From assembly GCF_026151205.1 (NCBI RefSeq), contig NC_087074.1, positions 20,802,765-20,862,764 of the forward strand: 60,000 nt of DNA, given 5' to 3'. Below the pieces are notes generated by a model. The model was not told the DNA's origin, ran no database searches, and saw nothing but the letters and a program-made list of their open reading frames with translations. The DNA is from Bolinopsis microptera. Lineage: Eukaryota; Ctenophora; Tentaculata; Lobata; Bolinopsidae. The translations under genes were made by a program, and so were the position numbers. Below are positions 59,600 to 60,000 of the stretch, piece by piece (position 1 is the stretch's first letter; the number at the start of each line of letters is the position of its first letter).

Positions 59600-60000
59600 A
59601 TTTAATAAATCATTTATTTATATGACAATCTCAAAATAAAACAAGATTGCTTATGCTATTAGCCACAGTTAACAGTCATATCATATTCATTATTCAACAA
59701 TTAATTCAGTCGCATCCTTGATAGTTAAAGTAACGGAACCAGTGATTAGTAATTGCTAGTGCTATTCATTTTTAAAATGTGAAATTTATTTGAACGATAT
59801 CTAAAACTCTATATTTGATGATAGTTAATTGCAAGAATGCAATACTAAATACCATAGTAACACTACTAGTTACCATAGTTACTAAAATAGTGAAGTCAAA
59901 AATTTCAATAATTTAGGGAGGACCATATTATCGACACAAAATTGTAAACGGCCATAAGTTTTTGTGGCCCTAATTATTTTCACATCAGAGCCGATTAAAA
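59600..60000. other. AT-rich stretch without recognised feature
   Basis: Probably intron of the coiled-coil gene. No exon or element boundary seen. Confidence 0.4.

Overview
The window is nuclear DNA of a multicellular animal. It holds multi-exon genes with GT-AG introns, Sushi-domain secreted proteins, a rhodopsin-type GPCR, a fatty-acid-binding protein, and LINE, hAT-like and MULE transposons. The AT-rich background and the GPCR style (FNKLLRC where DRY is expected) suggest a marine invertebrate, perhaps a ctenophore or cnidarian; that placement is a weak inference. Tandem repeats are exceptionally dense. No bacterial, organellar or CRISPR features were seen.

Layout. 1-1.08 kb: 3' part of an SF1-helicase-like reading frame with an internal stop and a DSG repeat. 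2.28-27.85 kb (+): a complete 10-exon SLC35F6-type transporter gene (401 codons plus stop, all splice phases agree), split by a 21.3-kb intron 4. That intron holds a nested transposon stack (5.39-9.96 kb), a 67-bp satellite (about 10.2-20.9 kb) that decays into homopolymer noise up to 22.81 kb (probably a consensus failure), an opposite-strand secreted-protein gene (gene A, 10.16-23.55 kb) and a 1.2-kb CT-rich array ending 33 bp before exon 5. 27.99-31.28 kb (-): gene B, a paralogue of gene A (signal peptide, a Cys/Trp domain, two Sushi domains), whose exon-2 splice donor is amplified about 26 times. 32.7-33.7 kb: a possible first exon whose donor is also amplified. 35.35 kb: an intronless FABP gene. 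36.8-38.8 kb: a poly-G/poly-C-capped element full of TCC repeats. 42.6-43.1 kb: LINE remnant. 44.9-45.8 kb: truncated MULE. 46.5-47.5 kb: GPCR with one apparent frameshift. 49.57-57.39 kb (-): an intronless 2605-codon ORF with about 1900 residues of Gly-Pro-Gly repeat between Cys-rich and beta-like modules. 58.8-59.6 kb (-): last exons of a coiled-coil protein.

Two patterns deserve most attention. First, three elements with unrelated sequence (5.39-9.96, 28.73-29.42 and 36.79-38.80 kb) share one plan: a G-run at the left end, a C-run at the right end, roughly 10-bp subterminal tandem motifs, and a hairpin block present in the same orientation at both ends. Second, tandem duplications repeatedly span exon ends and their splice donors, from 2 to about 26 copies, in at least four genes.
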